NCBI GenBank assembly: GCA_963555705.1
Contig: OY743169.1
Coordinates: 51,698,124 to 51,762,123 of the forward strand
Length of the DNA stretch: 64,000 bases
Direction: 5' to 3'
Origin: Ligustrum vulgare
Taxonomy: Eukaryota > Streptophyta > Magnoliopsida > Lamiales > Oleaceae
The notes below the pieces were generated by a model. That model made no database searches. It had not been told where the DNA came from and saw only the letters and a program-made list of their open reading frames with translations. Below, in pieces: positions 25,305 to 36,068 of the stretch; the first letter of the stretch is position 1, and each line of letters starts with the position of its first letter. A program made the position numbers and the translations under genes.

Positions 25305-25585
25305 GAATTCGCGTCGGTTGGAAAACTGAATATGCGTCGGTTGTAGCGACGACGCATATGACACAGACGCGTAAAGTCTCGACTTTAGGCGTCGGTTGTA
25401 AACCGAAGCCCAAAGTCAGTTTTGGGCGTCGGTTCTAATTTAAAACCGACGCCTAAAGTCAACAAAAAATAAATAAAAATAAATAAAAACTTTGGGCGTC
25501 GGTTTCTATATAAAACCGACGCCCAAAACAGCTTTGGGCGTCGGTTTTATACAAACCGACGCCCAAACTTTTTTTTTTAATATAT
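25305..25585. repeat. Subterminal palindromic repeats of the large CACTA, left
   Basis: Alternating GGGCGTCGGTT and AACCGACGCCC words form stacked hairpins, for example at 25495-25525 and 25540-25566. Confidence 0.8.
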
Positions 25586-25589
25586 ATTA

Positions 25590-25860
25590 TATGACCTGCG
25601 GTGACCTGGACGTGTCCTGCAATGATCGAGGTCACTGCAGGTCGTGGCCTACTGTGACCTGCAATGACCCAGGCCACTGCAGGTCATGGCCTACAATGAC
25701 CTGGACGTAGCCTGCAATGACCCAGGCCACTGCATGTCGTGACCTGCAGTGGTCTGCAATGACACAGGTCACTGCACGCCGTGGCCTGCTGTCACCTGGA
25801 CGTGACTTGCAATGACCCAGGCCACTACAGGTCGTGGTCTACGATAACCTGAACATGCGC
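25590..25860. repeat. 53-bp tandem repeat, about 5 copies
   Basis: Same unit as at 18545-18990, more diverged and shorter in total. Confidence 0.8.
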
Positions 25861-25992
25861 ATCACCAAATATATATATATATATAATCGATATATACGTA
25901 ATAAAATTAAATTAACAATTATACTTACAAATTGTTAATTTATGATACAAATTAAATATATATGTAAGTGCAAGTTTTGATTACGCTTCGAT

Positions 25993-28900
25993 TTACACAA
26001 ACCTATGAACGAAGTATTTTGCCCATAAGTTTTGAATCTCGATTACTTCCTCCGTTGAATAATATTCTTTAAATACCTACAAACAATTAAAATGAATTAT
26101 TAGTTATTTTTTCATAAAATATAAAGTCATTATTAAAATTCTCATTTTCAATGACTTATACATTTTCTAACGAAGTAAGTTGAAAGTGTTCCGTGACTAT
26201 CTCATACATATTTCTCATAACGTAGTAGCCACACTCAGACCCTCCAGGTTGTTGAGGACACTGAAATATTCACATTGAAAAATAACAATATTAGTAATCA
26301 AACTAAAAATATATATATAGAAATAATTCAAAGATTTTTAATAAAGTTTAAATCCGTCTTTTCATACTTTTACGTTTTTCCATGTTGTATTGGATTTTTT
26401 CCTCATGGCTCCAACTGTCTAATACGTTTTGAAAGCCCTAAAATTTCAATAAATTATATCAACAAGTTACAAAAAAAATTATGACTCAAATTTCCTACAG
26501 AGATTTTGGCAGAGTCTCCCCTATAAATTGAACTTTTCCAACCTGTAGGGGGACCCTACTATTCAAAACTATCAACTTCTCAACAATCACAACTTCACAA
26601 TCAATTTCACCACAACTCCACAATTATTTCATTAAAAGTTTCCTAACTTACGTGTTCAATATCGACTTGATATTCAAGTCACGCTTAGATGCAGCAGCTG
26701 AATCTAAGAAGTACACCGTATTCTTCTCAGGAGAAAAAACTAGCAACATCCAGTGATTCCTACGTATTATGAACGTGTAAATACAACTTTAAATACCATA
26801 TCATTCAAATTAGGTTAAAAATTAGAGAATATCAACGGTCTTACTCCTGAAAACACGATGCTATAATGAATTTCTTAGTTTCCATTGCCTTCATGGTGCT
26901 GGCCAAGTAGTTTATAACACCATTTGAATTTTTTCTTACTGAAATCGATGCAATGTGTGTCGGAAACATGAATCCAATTGATTTAATACCGTATTCCTGA
27001 CACAGCTCATGGAGGTACCTAAAAAATAATAATGCCAATAAATAGAAATAAAATAATGATTTAAATTGAAGTTATAATTTTTGATCAGAAGTCTTACAAT
27101 GAAAACACTTGTAAGATTGATGTATCCAACCATTGCATCTTAAGCAAATCAGTGATGTCTCCGACTGTAACATAAAAACCATCATCGAATGCAAATTTGA
27201 ACACGACGGCATCAACGGGTACCTGGTAGAAGTCATCACCAACAGGCAATTGAATGACCAGAGTGTGTAACATTTTACAATCATCACCCAGACATTGCAA
27301 TGTCTCATCGTCAACAATCGCAGATCGCTGAGTGGATGACATTTCGAAACTCTGGGGTGTTTTTCCTTCGTTAAATTTTTTTTCCTGTTGTGATGCCTCT
27401 TCCTGCAACAAGATAATTTTTATCATCTTCAATTGTTATACAAATTTAAAAGAAATTAATATTGACAGAATCTTTTATATAACTAAATGTTTGTACCTCT
27501 CCAAAAATCACCAACTCCTTGGGCCATTGCAAGAAGCTTCCAATAGCTTCCCCCACTGTGGTGTGGTATAGAGATGGCACTGGAATACAAAATGCTTCTG
27601 CACCATTGAAAATGTGGTCAATCGACACTTTAGCATGATCAGGACAAATAGGTTGATAATGCACCACCGTGTCGGGTCCGGCTGGATAAACCATCCCGCT
27701 CGCTACTATTTGTTTCTCACCATTAAGACTAATGGCGAGACGACAAGGAGACGGCTTCTATTGTACAACATCATTGAACATATATGTTAGTAACTTCCAG
27801 TTGAAATAACATAAATAATGTTAAAAATTCTAAATAACATATCTGGATCCAAGGAGTGGCAACTGCTGCGAGTTGGTGGTCGGGGCTGTGGAGTTACGTC
27901 CACCTCGGCCTCAACATTTAAGCCCAGGCGCTGGAGGATAGCATCGTATTTAGTCTGCATACTATGGTAGTCCCTCTACATAGTATCGAATTTACTCTGC
28001 ATCTCAGACATGGTCTGATGCCTGACCCGCTCGGAAATACTATCCTCCATCTCTGACCTGATCATCTCCTTAATATCGTCTACTGAGACGACCCCACGGG
28101 AAACTCTAATGTAATCATCAGGCTTGCCGTAAACATCCCTCGTGGTCACATAGACGCCATACCCCCTCACCCTACCAGGGTGATCCGGCTTACCAAGAGC
28201 TTCACTTAAAATATCGTGCTGTCTACTTGCCACAAATGTCCCCTGCGTGGACTGCTCAGCTTTTTCAACCTATTAACAGAAAAATGAAACATAAATAAAA
28301 GTATATATTTAAGTAAATTTGAATTTAAATTATGAAAAAATAATCATGATATACTTACAATTTTATCAAACACCCCCCTCGTTTTCTCGTTGGGGATGTA
28401 ATAACTTCCATCTTCTTTCTTCTTCGATCTAGCTCGAATCCAATCTAAACTTCGATCCTCACTTACAATCGACGAGCTAATCATGTCTCATGAAGAACTT
28501 GAAGACAGTGGGTCACTGACTACCCACTGTGGTTTCATCCCCGCATAACCAGCTGAGCCCATATAATGTGGATGCTCGTTTCGCAATTGAGCATCCCTGG
28601 CCTTCTTACTTTTTTCCAGAAAATTGTCACATCAAGTATTTAATTTCCAACTCAATAAATCACATGCGTACAATTAAATATATATACCTTAAATTTCTCA
28701 GTCTGGCGTTCTTTCTTAAACGAGTCTCATTGCTCTTCAATTATAAAAGAGTAAAGTTGCGTAGGAGATGTGTATTTCGGGTGGACATGTGTAATATAAT
28801 CATGAACCAGCCGAGTCTTGAAATCTTTCCATCGCATCCCCGTAACTTTCAATACCCTTTTTTTGGCTGCGTCATCGGGGATGTTGAACTCCCTCTGAAA

Positions 28901-29239
28901 GACGAATATAATATGCGATGTTATAAGAAAAAATTACGAAACGTTATCAATTAATCATGTATGAAGTGATAGTACCTTTATTTCTTCACACATCAAGTCC
29001 TTAAGGTCGGGATCAACCTTGTGCCAATCACTGATGTTAATGTCAACGTGAATACGGGTCAAACACCCGACATAATGTTTGAAGTTCCCCTTGCCTGGTC
29101 CAATTGGCCTATGTTTGTCATCGAACTCGATGACATTCACTTCACCGGCCTTCTTCATGTTTTTACACATTGTTGGCCCTCTAGTCCTTTTGGTGCTGGT
29201 AGCACGATGATCATCTGAAGATGATGAAGACTCGGCCAT
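25993..29239 (-). pseudogene. CACTA second gene: En/Spm transposase domain fused to Ulp1-like C48 protease
   Basis: A spliced minus-strand gene starts at ATG 29239 (MAESSSSSDD). Exon 1 ends near 28976 with a GT donor. Later exons at about 28896-28690, 28617-28360, 28270-27850, 27755-27500 and 27403-27070 carry the plant En/Spm transposase region: EFNIPDDAAKKRVLK, RWKDFKTRL, NEHPHYMGSAGYAG and PDHPGRVRGYGVYV. The last exons form a C48 cysteine protease with the expected catalytic residues: His in NHWMLL, Asp in YFLDSA, and Cys in QQPGGSECGYYV. C48 enzymes cleave SUMO-type isopeptide bonds; the role in the transposon is unknown. In-frame stops occur at EEQ*DSF, at SSSS*DMI and before DYHSM. Exon ends are inferred from GT/AG and frame. 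Confidence 0.8.
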
Positions 29240-29420
29240 TATATTGAGACTACTTTTAACGTACCTGCACATATAACAACATATTAATAAATTATTGTTA
29301 TCAAAGCGACAAAAGAAATTACTAACAATGTATAGAGCATATATGAAAAATAAAAGAAAGTTATAAGCAAAGACTGTGTAAATAAACTCATACAATTAAT
29401 AATCAGGAACGACGGTCAAT

Positions 29421-32400
29421 CTATAATCCTTCTTCATGATCCCAATGCATATAATTTGATTCAATGTTATCTTCCCCTAAAGTTGCACTCTGTTGTATAC
29501 CGATAGAAAATGGAGGGGTTTCATCAAAGTGATTATAATCTTCTTCATCTACTACATCACCAATCCCAACAATGCGTCTCTTGCCTTGAAGGACGACTGA
29601 CCACTTAGTATCGGCAGGATCAAGAACATAAAATACCTGTTTGGCTTGTGATGCAAGTATGAATGGCTCGTCTAGATAACCCAACCGGCCGAAATCCACC
29701 ATAGTGAATCCTAATTCATCCACCCAAACACCCCGTCGGTTATCAACCCATTTACATTGGAAGAGAGGAAACTTGAACTCCCTATAATCAAGTTCCCAAA
29801 TATCTTCAATGATACCATAATAGGACATCGAGACATCTACTGGCATGGTATCTTTAGCATTTGAAAAATCTCTTGATAGTGCTACTTGTGTCACTCCACT
29901 ATTTTGCACCGAACTCTTATCATCTTGACGTTTAGTGTAAAACGTATACCCATTAATGTCATATGCTTCATATGACCTCACAATCGTGGTAGGACCGTAA
30001 GCTAACCACTTTTCCGTTTCAACAATGGTATTCGGTGTTTGTGACAATTCTTTCATGACTTTATCTTTAAACCATTTTGCAAATGAACGATTATGTTCAT
30101 TAGTTACCCACCTTTCAACTTTTGAAGGATTCTGCTGCCTTATGATGGACATATGCTCATCCAAATATGGATGAACTTCAGGAAGGTGTTGTAATACAAG
30201 GAGGTGTGCATTATATCACAATTCAACGTTGGGGACGATTGAATTGCATCCAATAGTACCTTTACCTTCAAGTCTTCCATCATGCCTAGATTTAGGAACA
30301 CCAATAGTCTCAACGTCATCGAAGTAATCAGTACAAAATTCAATAGCCTCCTCAGCAGCATAACCTTCAATGATACTACCTTCAGGTCGAAATCAATTTC
30401 TCACATATCCTTTCAATATACCCATGTATCTCTCAAATACTGGACCACAAATCTTAATTTCTCTCACCAAGTGAACAAGTAAGTGTACCATAACGTCAAA
30501 AAATGATGGCGGAAAATACATTTCAAATTGACATAGAGTGATAACAATATCAGCCTGCAAATCATCCAACTCCTCCGGATCAATAACTTTGCTGCAAATT
30601 GCATTGAAGAAAAAACAAAGTTTTATAACGACTTGTCTAACATGTTTTGGGAGAATGCCTCGAATTGCAACTGGTAACAATGTTGCATTATGACATGACA
30701 ATCATGAGACTTCATACCAACCAATTTTAAGTCCTTCATCGAGACAAGACTTTTAATGTTTGATAAGTACCCAGATGGAACCTTAATAGTATGCAGGCAC
30801 TCACAAAAACTTGTTTTCTCTTTTCTCGACAAAGTATAGCAAGCTGGGGGTAAATAAGTACGCTTTTCCGACTCTTGCGGTGCTAATTGATCCCTTATCC
30901 CCATTTCTACCATGTCCTTCCTGACTTTAATACCATCTTTCGTCTTTCCTGGAATGCTCAACAATGTCCCAATGATGCTATCACAAACATTTTTCTCCAC
31001 GTGCATTACATCAAGACAATGCCTTACAGATAAGTGTTGCCAATAAGGTAGATCCCAGAATATGGACCTTTTCTTCCAAAGACTCTTCTGAGGAGGCTTA
31101 AAAGTTTTTCCAAACGAAACATCAAAATTTTTAACTCTTTCATATACCTCACCTCCTGTTAATGGTAAGCGAGTTGTTTGAGCCTCGATTTTTCCATTGA
31201 ATGACTTTTTTTTCTTGCGATAAGGGTGGTCAGTAGGGAGAAATCTTCTATGACTCATGAAGACATTTTTCTTGCAGCTTTTCAACCAAAGATCAATCAT
31301 GTCTTCTTCACAAATGGGACATGCTTTAGGTCCTTTATTAGTATAACCTGACAAGTTACCATAAGCTGGAAAATCATTTACGGTGCAAAATATCATAACA
31401 CGTAAGGTGAAATTCATCTGAGTATATGCATCAAACACAGACACGCCTTCATCCCACAACAGTTTTAAATCTTCAATTAGTGGGGCTAGATAAACATCTA
31501 TGTCATTACCCGGTTGTTTGGGCCCTGATATTAACAAAGATAACATGATATACTTGCGCTTCATACATAACCAAGGAGGAAGATTGTAAATAGTCAAAAG
31601 AACCGGCCAAGTGCTATGTCGACTACTCATATTACCGTATGGGTTTATCCCATCTGTACATAGTCCCAGCCTAAGATTTCTATCTTCGCCCCCAAACTCG
31701 GGAAACAACCTTTTAATATTCCTCCATTGAGGAGAATCAGCCACATGTCTTAGTTTTCCATCTTCTTTTCTCCCGTCGGCATGCCACCGCAAGTTCTTTG
31801 CATCCTTTGCATTGGCAAACAAACGTTTAAATCTTGGTATTACAGGTAAATACCATAACACATTTTCCGGAGGGCTTTTCTTATCACCACAATTATCATT
31901 CACGTTCTTCCGTTTATATCGTGATGCACCACACTTTGGACATAGACGCAAGTCCTTGTAATCATTTCGATACAGTATACAATCATTTGGACATGCATGT
32001 ATCCTCTCAATCTCCATACCCATCGGGCACAACAATTTCCTTACCTCGTAAATTGAACTAGGAAGTTCGTTATCTTCCGGAAGCATCTCTTGTAACAGTC
32101 CCAATAATGCCGTGAAACTTTTATCACTCCACTTATTGCTTGCTTTCAAGTTATACAATTTTAGTACAACAGACAATTTAGTGAATTTATTACAACCAGA
32201 AAACAAAGGCTTCTCAGACTGTTGAACAAGTTATCTAATACATGATGTTTTTCAATGTATTCCCCTTGTATATCACGCATCATTTCGTCTATCATATCAT
32301 TCTCGTCATTTTCCAAATCATTCTCACAAATATTGCTTGAATTATTCTGCTGCTGATCACCAACATCGTCACCAGTGCTCGTCCTGGGAAGCATACTCTC

Positions 32401-32631
32401 ACCATGCCATATCCATCGTGTATAACCTTCTTTAAACCCACGACGAATCAAATGACTCTTCACTTGATCAAAACTACGAAACTTCCTCAAATTCTTACAA
32501 TCGTAACAAGGACACAAAATCATTGTTTCACCTTTCTTTCTCTTGTTTTCATCCGCACATTTCATAAACTCTTCAACACCTTTTACATATTCATGTCTAT
32601 TACGTCTGCCATACATCCAACCCCGATCCAT
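29421..32631 (-). pseudogene. CACTA TNP2-like transposase (TNPD)
   Basis: This is the DDE-type transposase that cuts and joins CACTA ends. Domains in order from ATG 32631 are: a transposase-associated N-terminus (MDRGWMYGRRN, CPCYDCKN, HLIRRGFKEGYTRWIWHGE); the Transposase_21 core (CPNDCILYRNDYKDLRLCPK, FPAYGNLSGYTNKGPKACP, LDVMHVEKNVCDS); a DUF4218-type region (VMVHLLVHLVREIKICGPVF, ERYMGILKGYVRN); and a DUF4216-type end (YGPTTIVRSYEAYDINGYTF, FPLFQCKWVD). A frameshift lies near 32210, another near 30680, and TGA stops lie at 30393-30395 and near 30213. The segment between CGPVF and ERYMG is shorter than usual. No intron is needed apart from these breaks. Confidence 0.88.
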
Positions 32632-33139
32632 ATCAATGACCTATATGTGAAGATATAATTAAAATTTTTTATTAGTTTTGAGTAAATATTTATTTAGTAT
32701 GGTCAATTCTGTAATAGTGAAAATCACTTTAAACTATAATTCTCATTTTTTATTTACAAAATTTTACAAAACTTTTTACACAACCTCCCCTATAAATTGG
32801 ACTTAACCAACCTGTATGAATAATCAACATATCACAATAAACCAAAATGTTCATCCTCGACATATTCAAAAATCAAATACAACTCCAATCAAACTTCAAC
32901 ATCATCAACTACTCCAAGTTTAATTCGAAATCCATTCTCAATTCCTAAAAAGTGAAGCTAAGATTTCATGACTTAATATCTCATAATTTCAACTCCAATA
33001 ATTAAAATATTAAAATTTATCTATCTACTAACTTAAAATCAACAATATAAATTTAACACCCAAATTTATATATATTAAAATTTAATTAACACGTTTATAC
33101 ATATTTAAATGTAATTATCATATTTATATAATAACAAAT

Positions 33140-33380
33140 ATACATACATACATACATATATATATATAGACATACACAGAGGCTTATATATATATAATAT
33201 ATATAGATATCATATACACATACACAAAGGCATATACATATCTATATATATATATATATATATATATACATACACACACACAAATATATACACACACACA
33301 CACAAATATATATACACGCAGACACATATATATACACATAAATATATATACACAAATACATATACATACATATATACAAA
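33140..33380. repeat. TA/CA/TATACA compound microsatellite
   Basis: Low-complexity tract within the right subterminal part of the large CACTA. It yields spurious reading frames rich in I, Y, C and V. Confidence 0.95.
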
Positions 33381-33654
33381 AATGAGAATGGGGTCTTACA
33401 ATGTAGGAGGTGGCAGGGGTAGAAGAGTGCCGGGCGGTGGAGGCGGCGGCGGTAGAAGAGTGAGTGAGGTGGAGGCGGCGACGTTGGCGGTAGAAGAGTG
33501 CCGTGAGACTCACAAGAGAGGGAAAGTCGTGAGAGTAGAGAGAAATTGTGAGAGTGAATTTTGAGAGAGAGAGAGGCGTGAGAGTATAGAGATAAGAGTG
33601 TACTGAAAGAGAGAAAGAGGCGCGAGAGTGTATATGAAATTACCGGGAGAAAAA

Positions 33655-33930
33655 TATTTATAAGAACAGGGGTCGGTTTTGGAAAAACCGACGCGAGATA
33701 CGCCGGTTTCGCGCGTCGGTTCTTTATGAACCGCTTATGAACCGACGCGCAAAGTCGGACGCGAGAAACCAGCGTTTCTCGCGTCGGTTTTTCCTTAAAC
33801 CGACGCGTAAAGTCGGTCAGTCCGACTTTACGCGTCAGTTTAAAATGAAAACCGACGTCTGTTCCTAAATTTTAATTACGAAAATGCCACCGTCCTATTT
33901 TACACGTCGATTTTTTGAAAAATCGACGTC
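33655..33930. repeat. Subterminal palindromic repeats of the large CACTA, right
   Basis: Repeated GCGTCGGTT / AACCGACGCG words in both orientations, including the hairpin TCGATTTTTTGAAAAATCGA at 33908-33927. Confidence 0.85.
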
Positions 33931-33995
33931 TGTTCCTCATTTTTTTTATACCTTTTTGTACTAGTGTTCCGTGTATCGCACGGGCCACCACTAGT

Positions 33996-34440
33996 TTCTA
34001 TAAATATACGTATTATTATTATTTTTTATTAGAGTATATTGACTAAAGAATTTTGTGAGGAAAAATTGTAATTAGCATCTTGGTTTTTCTTGGCTTCATT
34101 GGCTTCATTGTTTGGTTGGTTGTACAAAGAAGTTGAAATTAACAAATGTGGTAAAGCTTTATATTTTTCCTACAATACTTTGGAGTTGGTTGTAACAATT
34201 TATTATATAGTAAAAAAAACTTTGACCGTCCATTGCATTGTTGTTCTATTTTCTTGCTTGTTCAATTATTTCTTGAACATCACAAGTTTTATGTGGACTA
34301 AAGAAGAGGGAATCAACGTTTAATTCCTAACAAGTGGTATCAGAGCGCCAGGTGGTTTGAAGACTTTTGAAGCAAAAGAAAATATGTTTGTCAAGTACGA
34401 TTTGAAGAAATTTGATGGGAGGATAAATTAAATTAAATTA
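33996..34440 (+). mobile_element. Copia 5' fragment: partial LTR, primer site and gag start
   Basis: From 33996 to 34332 is the 3' part of an LTR, ending TTCCTAACA. A perfect primer site TGGTATCAGAGC follows at 34335-34346. An ATG at 34384 then starts a gag closely like the one at 58467: MFVKYDLKKFDGRIN against MSVKYDVEKFDGRIN. The frame ends after about 15 codons in an AATTA-rich run. The left part of the LTR is cut off where the Helitron ends. Confidence 0.75.
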
Positions 34441-34639
34441 AAATCATCCAAGGTTTGGAATAATTATAAATAAGATATTGTTGTCTTATATTGAAAGATA
34501 AAATAAATTTACTAAAAAGTTAATCAGAATCCAATTTGATAGTATTTGAAAATATTAGAGCATCTCCAATGGTGGTATAGAATAGAACTATTTTGTGGTT
34601 TGCATCCTCAAGTTGGTCGATATCATCTCCAATGGAAAG

Positions 34640-35116
34640 TGTTGGAACAGTGGGAACGAATCCCACATCAGTTAAACATGTGCCAAATGATGGGGTTATT
34701 AGGGATTGAGCTACTACACCTTATATGTTAACCTTTTGAGATTGAACTTCAATTTTCTACAAGTAGTATAAGAGTCATGATCCAAACTTAGCCATGTGAA
34801 CACATGAGAGATCTCAATTGCAAATGACTGAAGTTGGTGGGCTCCAAATTGGATTACGAAGGTCAAGAAAATCCATGGTTAGTTTTGAAGGCAGTGACCT
34901 AGATTCAGTGGAAGATTTGAGCAGTATGTATACATTTCTGATTTGAAGGAAAAGATGGATGAACTATCGATTGAATGTGAGCCAAAAAAGTGGAAGATTT
35001 GGATCTTGATAGAATATGTATATCTCCCTAATTTGAGGAATAGAGATTGACGGACTATCGAGAGAAGGGGGCAAAAAATAGGTTAACCTTTTAGGATGAA
35101 ATAACAATTCTCTACA
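34640..35116 (+). mobile_element. TRIM-like mini-retrotransposon
   Basis: A 122-bp LTR-like block runs 34640-34761 (TGTTGGAACA to TTTTCTACA). A decayed primer site follows, TAGTATAAGAGTCATGATCC at 34764-34783. Near the other end a purine tract AGAGAAGGGGGC precedes a partial second repeat, with GTTAACCTTTT and ending TCTACA at 35116. The total of 477 bp and the lack of any gene fit a terminal-repeat retrotransposon in miniature. The flanks (GAAAG left, TGAAG right) match only in part. Confidence 0.6.
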
Positions 35117-35514
35117 TGAAGATGTAAATTATATTTAGGAACAAAAAGTGTAAGTTAAATACATCTTGTTTCGAATCTTCATACGGAACCAAATCTACCC
35201 AAAATAGTTATCATAAAATCTTGATGCGAGACATACAATTTAAATTATTATATTAATTTACGTTACAATTTTAACTTTTATAATTTGCACATTTTTTATT
35301 TTTTTATATATACCAAAATATTTAATATAAAAAAAATACGAGCTAAAATAATTATGCAAAAATTGAATTTAAATATTATAATTTGCATCTATTCATTGAA
35401 ATAAGATTTTAATTTAGATCCCCACCAGGATGTAAATAGGATATTAAAAGGTGATTTTAAAGATACTAATTTACCCATATTTTTATACCACCATTTTATA
35501 TCTCAATAAAATAA
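35117..35514. other. AT-rich, no gene seen
   Basis: Very A/T-rich host sequence between the TRIM and the inverted-repeat element. No frame or repeat of note. Confidence 0.5.
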
Positions 35515-35551
35515 AGGAAAATGCTAGACTTACTAACAAAACATACTAACA
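35515..35551. repeat. Left terminal inverted repeat
   Basis: Starts AGGAAAATGCTAG; contains TTACTAACAAA and ATACTAACAA. Pairs with 43942-43978. Confidence 0.8.
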
Positions 35552-35712
35552 ACTTACTAACAAACATAAAATAACTATTTTACCCTTAAAAAAAATAAGG
35601 ATATAACTTATCTAACCAATACCTTATTTAACAGATTATTCCACTAAGTTTAATATATAATAAAATTCTTGAAAAATAATTTTTATAAGTTATTTCATAA
35701 TTAAAAAATATT

Positions 35713-35982
35713 ATGCCTGTTTATGATCCACATATACTTCACGAAAAAAGAAAAAATTTAATTAGAAGTTTACATAGAGAATATTTAGAATTAGAAAGAT
35801 TAGGAAGAAACTTAAATACTGATCCTATTGCTATAGAAAAATATAAAGAAATTAAAAGGCTAGTTTTACAACATAATGAATATTTAAGATTAAAAGAAGA
35901 AAACTTGATAAGACAAGAAGATAATAGATACATGGATGAATTTGAAGAAAGATTTTTAAGAAGAGTAAGACAAAGATTATAA
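35713..35982 (+). CDS. Pararetrovirus small ORF, 89 codons
   Basis: The intact frame begins MPVYDPHILHEKRK. It is strongly charged (K, R, E) with a helical look and no Cys or membrane segment. It ends 42 bases before the primer site and shares the extreme A-rich codon use of the viral genes. Small helical proteins of this kind occur near the front of several plant pararetrovirus genomes, but I cannot assign a family or function. Confidence 0.65.
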   Translation: MPVYDPHILHEKRKNLIRSLHREYLELERLGRNLNTDPIAIEKYKEIKRLVLQHNEYLRLKEENLIRQEDNRYMDEFEERFLRRVRQRL

Positions 35983-36024
35983 TTCCACAAAATAAAAATT
36001 TCACTTTCACGATCCAGCTCAAAG

Positions 36025-36039
36025 TGGTATCAGAGCCAG
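36025..36039 (+). promoter_or_regulatory. tRNA-Met primer-binding site of the pararetrovirus
   Basis: TGGTATCAGAGCCAG is a 15-base match to the complement of the plant initiator tRNA-Met 3' end, the usual primer for minus-strand DNA synthesis in Caulimoviridae. It overlaps the open codons just before the first ATG of ORF1 (36069). Confidence 0.85.
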
Positions 36040-36068
36040 TAGTTATACTTAAAAATATATTTAGAAAA

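Larger units (their letters stand above)
25288..33966 (-). mobile_element. Large CACTA (En/Spm) transposon with transposase genes
   Basis: The 8679-bp element starts CACCAGTACAGAAA and ends TTTTTGTACTAGTG, with the 3-bp target duplication TTC (25285-25287 and 33967-33969). It shares subterminal palindromes, the 53-bp repeat and an AT/CA tract with the small element at 18229-21145. Two minus-strand genes lie inside: a TNP2-like transposase (32631-29421) and a second spliced gene (29239-25993) with En/Spm transposase and C48 protease domains. Both carry a few stops or frameshifts, so this copy is probably inactive but only recently so. Confidence 0.93.
24689..33995 (+). mobile_element. Short non-autonomous Helitron, split by the large CACTA
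   Basis: The 3' end is characteristic. It has a hairpin CCGTG-TATCG-CACGG at 33969-33983, seven bases of spacer, then CTAGT at 33991-33995 followed by T. The proposed 5' end is TCCTTCATGTATTAAA at 24689, preceded by A, which fits A/T insertion. Removing the CACTA (25288-33966 plus one TTC) leaves about 625 bp with no gene. The 5' border is less certain than the 3' border. Confidence 0.65.

Noticed and set aside
28529..28954. 141-codon plus-strand frame inside the large CACTA
   Set aside because: It is the shadow of the minus-strand En/Spm exons, which have recognisable motifs and splice sites.
33184..33564. Frames with CVCVCV and GGGGG stretches
   Set aside because: Low-complexity subterminal sequence of the large CACTA, without motifs.
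36024..36068. GTG start extending viral ORF1 upstream over the primer site
   Set aside because: The codons are the primer-site sequence itself; ATG at 36069 is the natural start and the capsid-like part lies far downstream.
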